DNA of 7,049 nucleotides from Ruminococcaceae bacterium UBA1447 (GTDB taxonomy: Bacteria > Bacillota > Clostridia > Oscillospirales > Acutalibacteraceae), in contig DCTF01000050.1 of the NCBI GenBank assembly GCA_002329225.1, positions 4,419-11,467 of the forward strand, written 5' to 3'. The notes beneath the pieces were generated by a model. It saw only the letters and a program-made list of their open reading frames with translations. It did not search any database and was not told the DNA's origin. The position numbers and the translations under genes were made by a program. Position 1 is the first letter of the stretch. Every line of letters begins with the position of its first letter. This document shows positions 6,501-7,049 of this stretch, piece by piece.

Positions 6501-6538
6501 GAGTTTGAGAAAAACAAAAAACTGAAAGGAAAGAACAC

Positions 6539-7049
6539 ATGACTCAAATTAATATTACACTGGAAGAGGAAATATTGAAAGACCTTTTTATGGGAAACCG
6601 GGAAAAATCCATGTCAATATTGCTGGAGCAGGTCATTAACGCTGTATTGAATAAGCAGGCAGCAGAGCAACTAAATGCCGAGCCATACGAGCGAAATGAT
6701 GACCGAGTGACCTATCGAAACGGATACCGGGAACGAGAAATAACAACAAGGGTAGGTACGCTTACCTTGCGGGTGCCTAAATTCAGGGATGGTACCTTTT
6801 CCACGGAGTTATTCAAGTCATACCAAAGAAGTGAACAGGCACTGATATTGAGCATGATGGAAATGGTTGTTCATGGGGTATCCACGAGAAAAGTAGGAGA
6901 AATAACGGAAACGCTTTGCGGGACAAGCTTTTCAAAGTCAACGGTGTCGGCATTGTGTAAAGACCTTGATCCAATAGTCGACAGTTTCAGAACCCGACCG
7001 TTAAACGGTCACTATCCGTTTCTCGTCGTTGACGCGATATATATGCGTG
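6539..7049 (+). CDS. IS256-family (Mutator-type) DDE transposase, N-terminal part
   Basis: This gene encodes the enzyme that moves the IS by a copy-out DDE reaction. The window holds 170 codons of a protein usually close to 400 residues long. The N-terminal region carries the family pattern ERNDDRVTYRNGYRERE (51-67). It continues with TRVGTLTLRVPKFRDGTF (70-87), which matches the TRVGTLELKVPRTRDG stretch of IS256 transposase. The STRKVGEI (115-122) and CGTSFSKSTVS (127-137) segments belong to the DNA-binding region. The frame ends in VVDAIYMR, where Asp165 is the first Asp of the DDE triad; the other two acidic residues lie beyond the window. The ATG at 6539 follows AAAGGAAAG (6525-6533) at good spacing, and the M-T-Q start matches IS256. 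No frameshift or stop is seen, so the element could be active if the rest is intact. Confidence 0.95.
   Translation, partial: MTQINITLEEEILKDLFMGNREKSMSILLEQVINAVLNKQAAEQLNAEPYERNDDRVTYRNGYREREITTRVGTLTLRVPKFRDGTFSTELFKSYQRSEQALILSMMEMVVHGVSTRKVGEITETLCGTSFSKSTVSALCKDLDPIVDSFRTRPLNGHYPFLVVDAIYMR

Larger units (their letters stand above)
6434..7049 (+). mobile_element. IS256-family insertion sequence, left part (right end outside window)
   Basis: The left end starts GATAAAGTCC at 6434 and continues ATATAATTGGTGTAAA. From memory this closely resembles the terminal repeat of staphylococcal IS256 (GATAAAGTCCGTATAATT...). A promoter and then a Mutator-type transposase gene follow in the same orientation. 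Only about 616 bases are present; a whole element is usually about 1.3 kb. It sits roughly 100 bases before the start of the TadZ-Ig gene, transcribed away from it. Confidence 0.9.

Noticed and set aside
6346..6540. A 64-codon minus-strand gene across the IS border
   Set aside because: Its first half is the IS terminal region and the reverse of the transposase promoter and leader. Only the part outside the IS could be a gene remnant.

Overview
The window looks like a low-to-mid GC Clostridia-type Firmicute, probably an Oscillospiraceae/Ruminococcaceae-like gut bacterium. This rests on protein style: an M23 plus S41 gene pair, a TadZ-type ATPase N-terminus, large Ig-repeat surface modules with a C-terminal membrane anchor, and an IS256-family element. 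It is an inference, since no marker gene is present.

Bases 1-2889, plus strand: a compact cell-envelope operon. It opens inside a coiled-coil M23 peptidoglycan endopeptidase. Next comes a membrane-anchored PDZ/S41 (CtpA-like) protein in which both residues of the catalytic Ser-Lys dyad appear to be replaced. A GtrB/DPM1-like polyprenyl-phosphate glycosyltransferase follows, its start codon overlapping the S41 stop codon. The run ends at a clear intrinsic terminator. In related genomes an M23-S41 pair often follows ftsE-ftsX, so those genes may lie just outside the window.

Bases 2890-2959: the end of a short convergent gap that holds a second terminator facing the opposite way.

Bases 2960-6334, minus strand: one large open frame of 1124 codons that looks chimeric. 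Its first ~219 residues are the N-terminal part of a TadZ/CpaE-like protein (receiver-like domain plus a P-loop domain without the usual lysines). It then switches, in frame and in the middle of a fold, to a long array of bacterial Ig-like repeats ending in a membrane anchor. The parts belong on opposite sides of the membrane, so this is either a recent in-frame recombination or an assembly join. It is the most notable object in the window.

Bases 6335-7049: a short 5' region of the chimera, possibly including the last 28 codons of an upstream gene, is interrupted by the left end of an IS256-family element at about 6434. The IS carries its own promoter and a transposase that runs off the window just after the first catalytic Asp. 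Its outer end forms a plausible hybrid promoter pointing into the chimeric gene. No tRNA, rRNA, CRISPR array or riboswitch was recognised.
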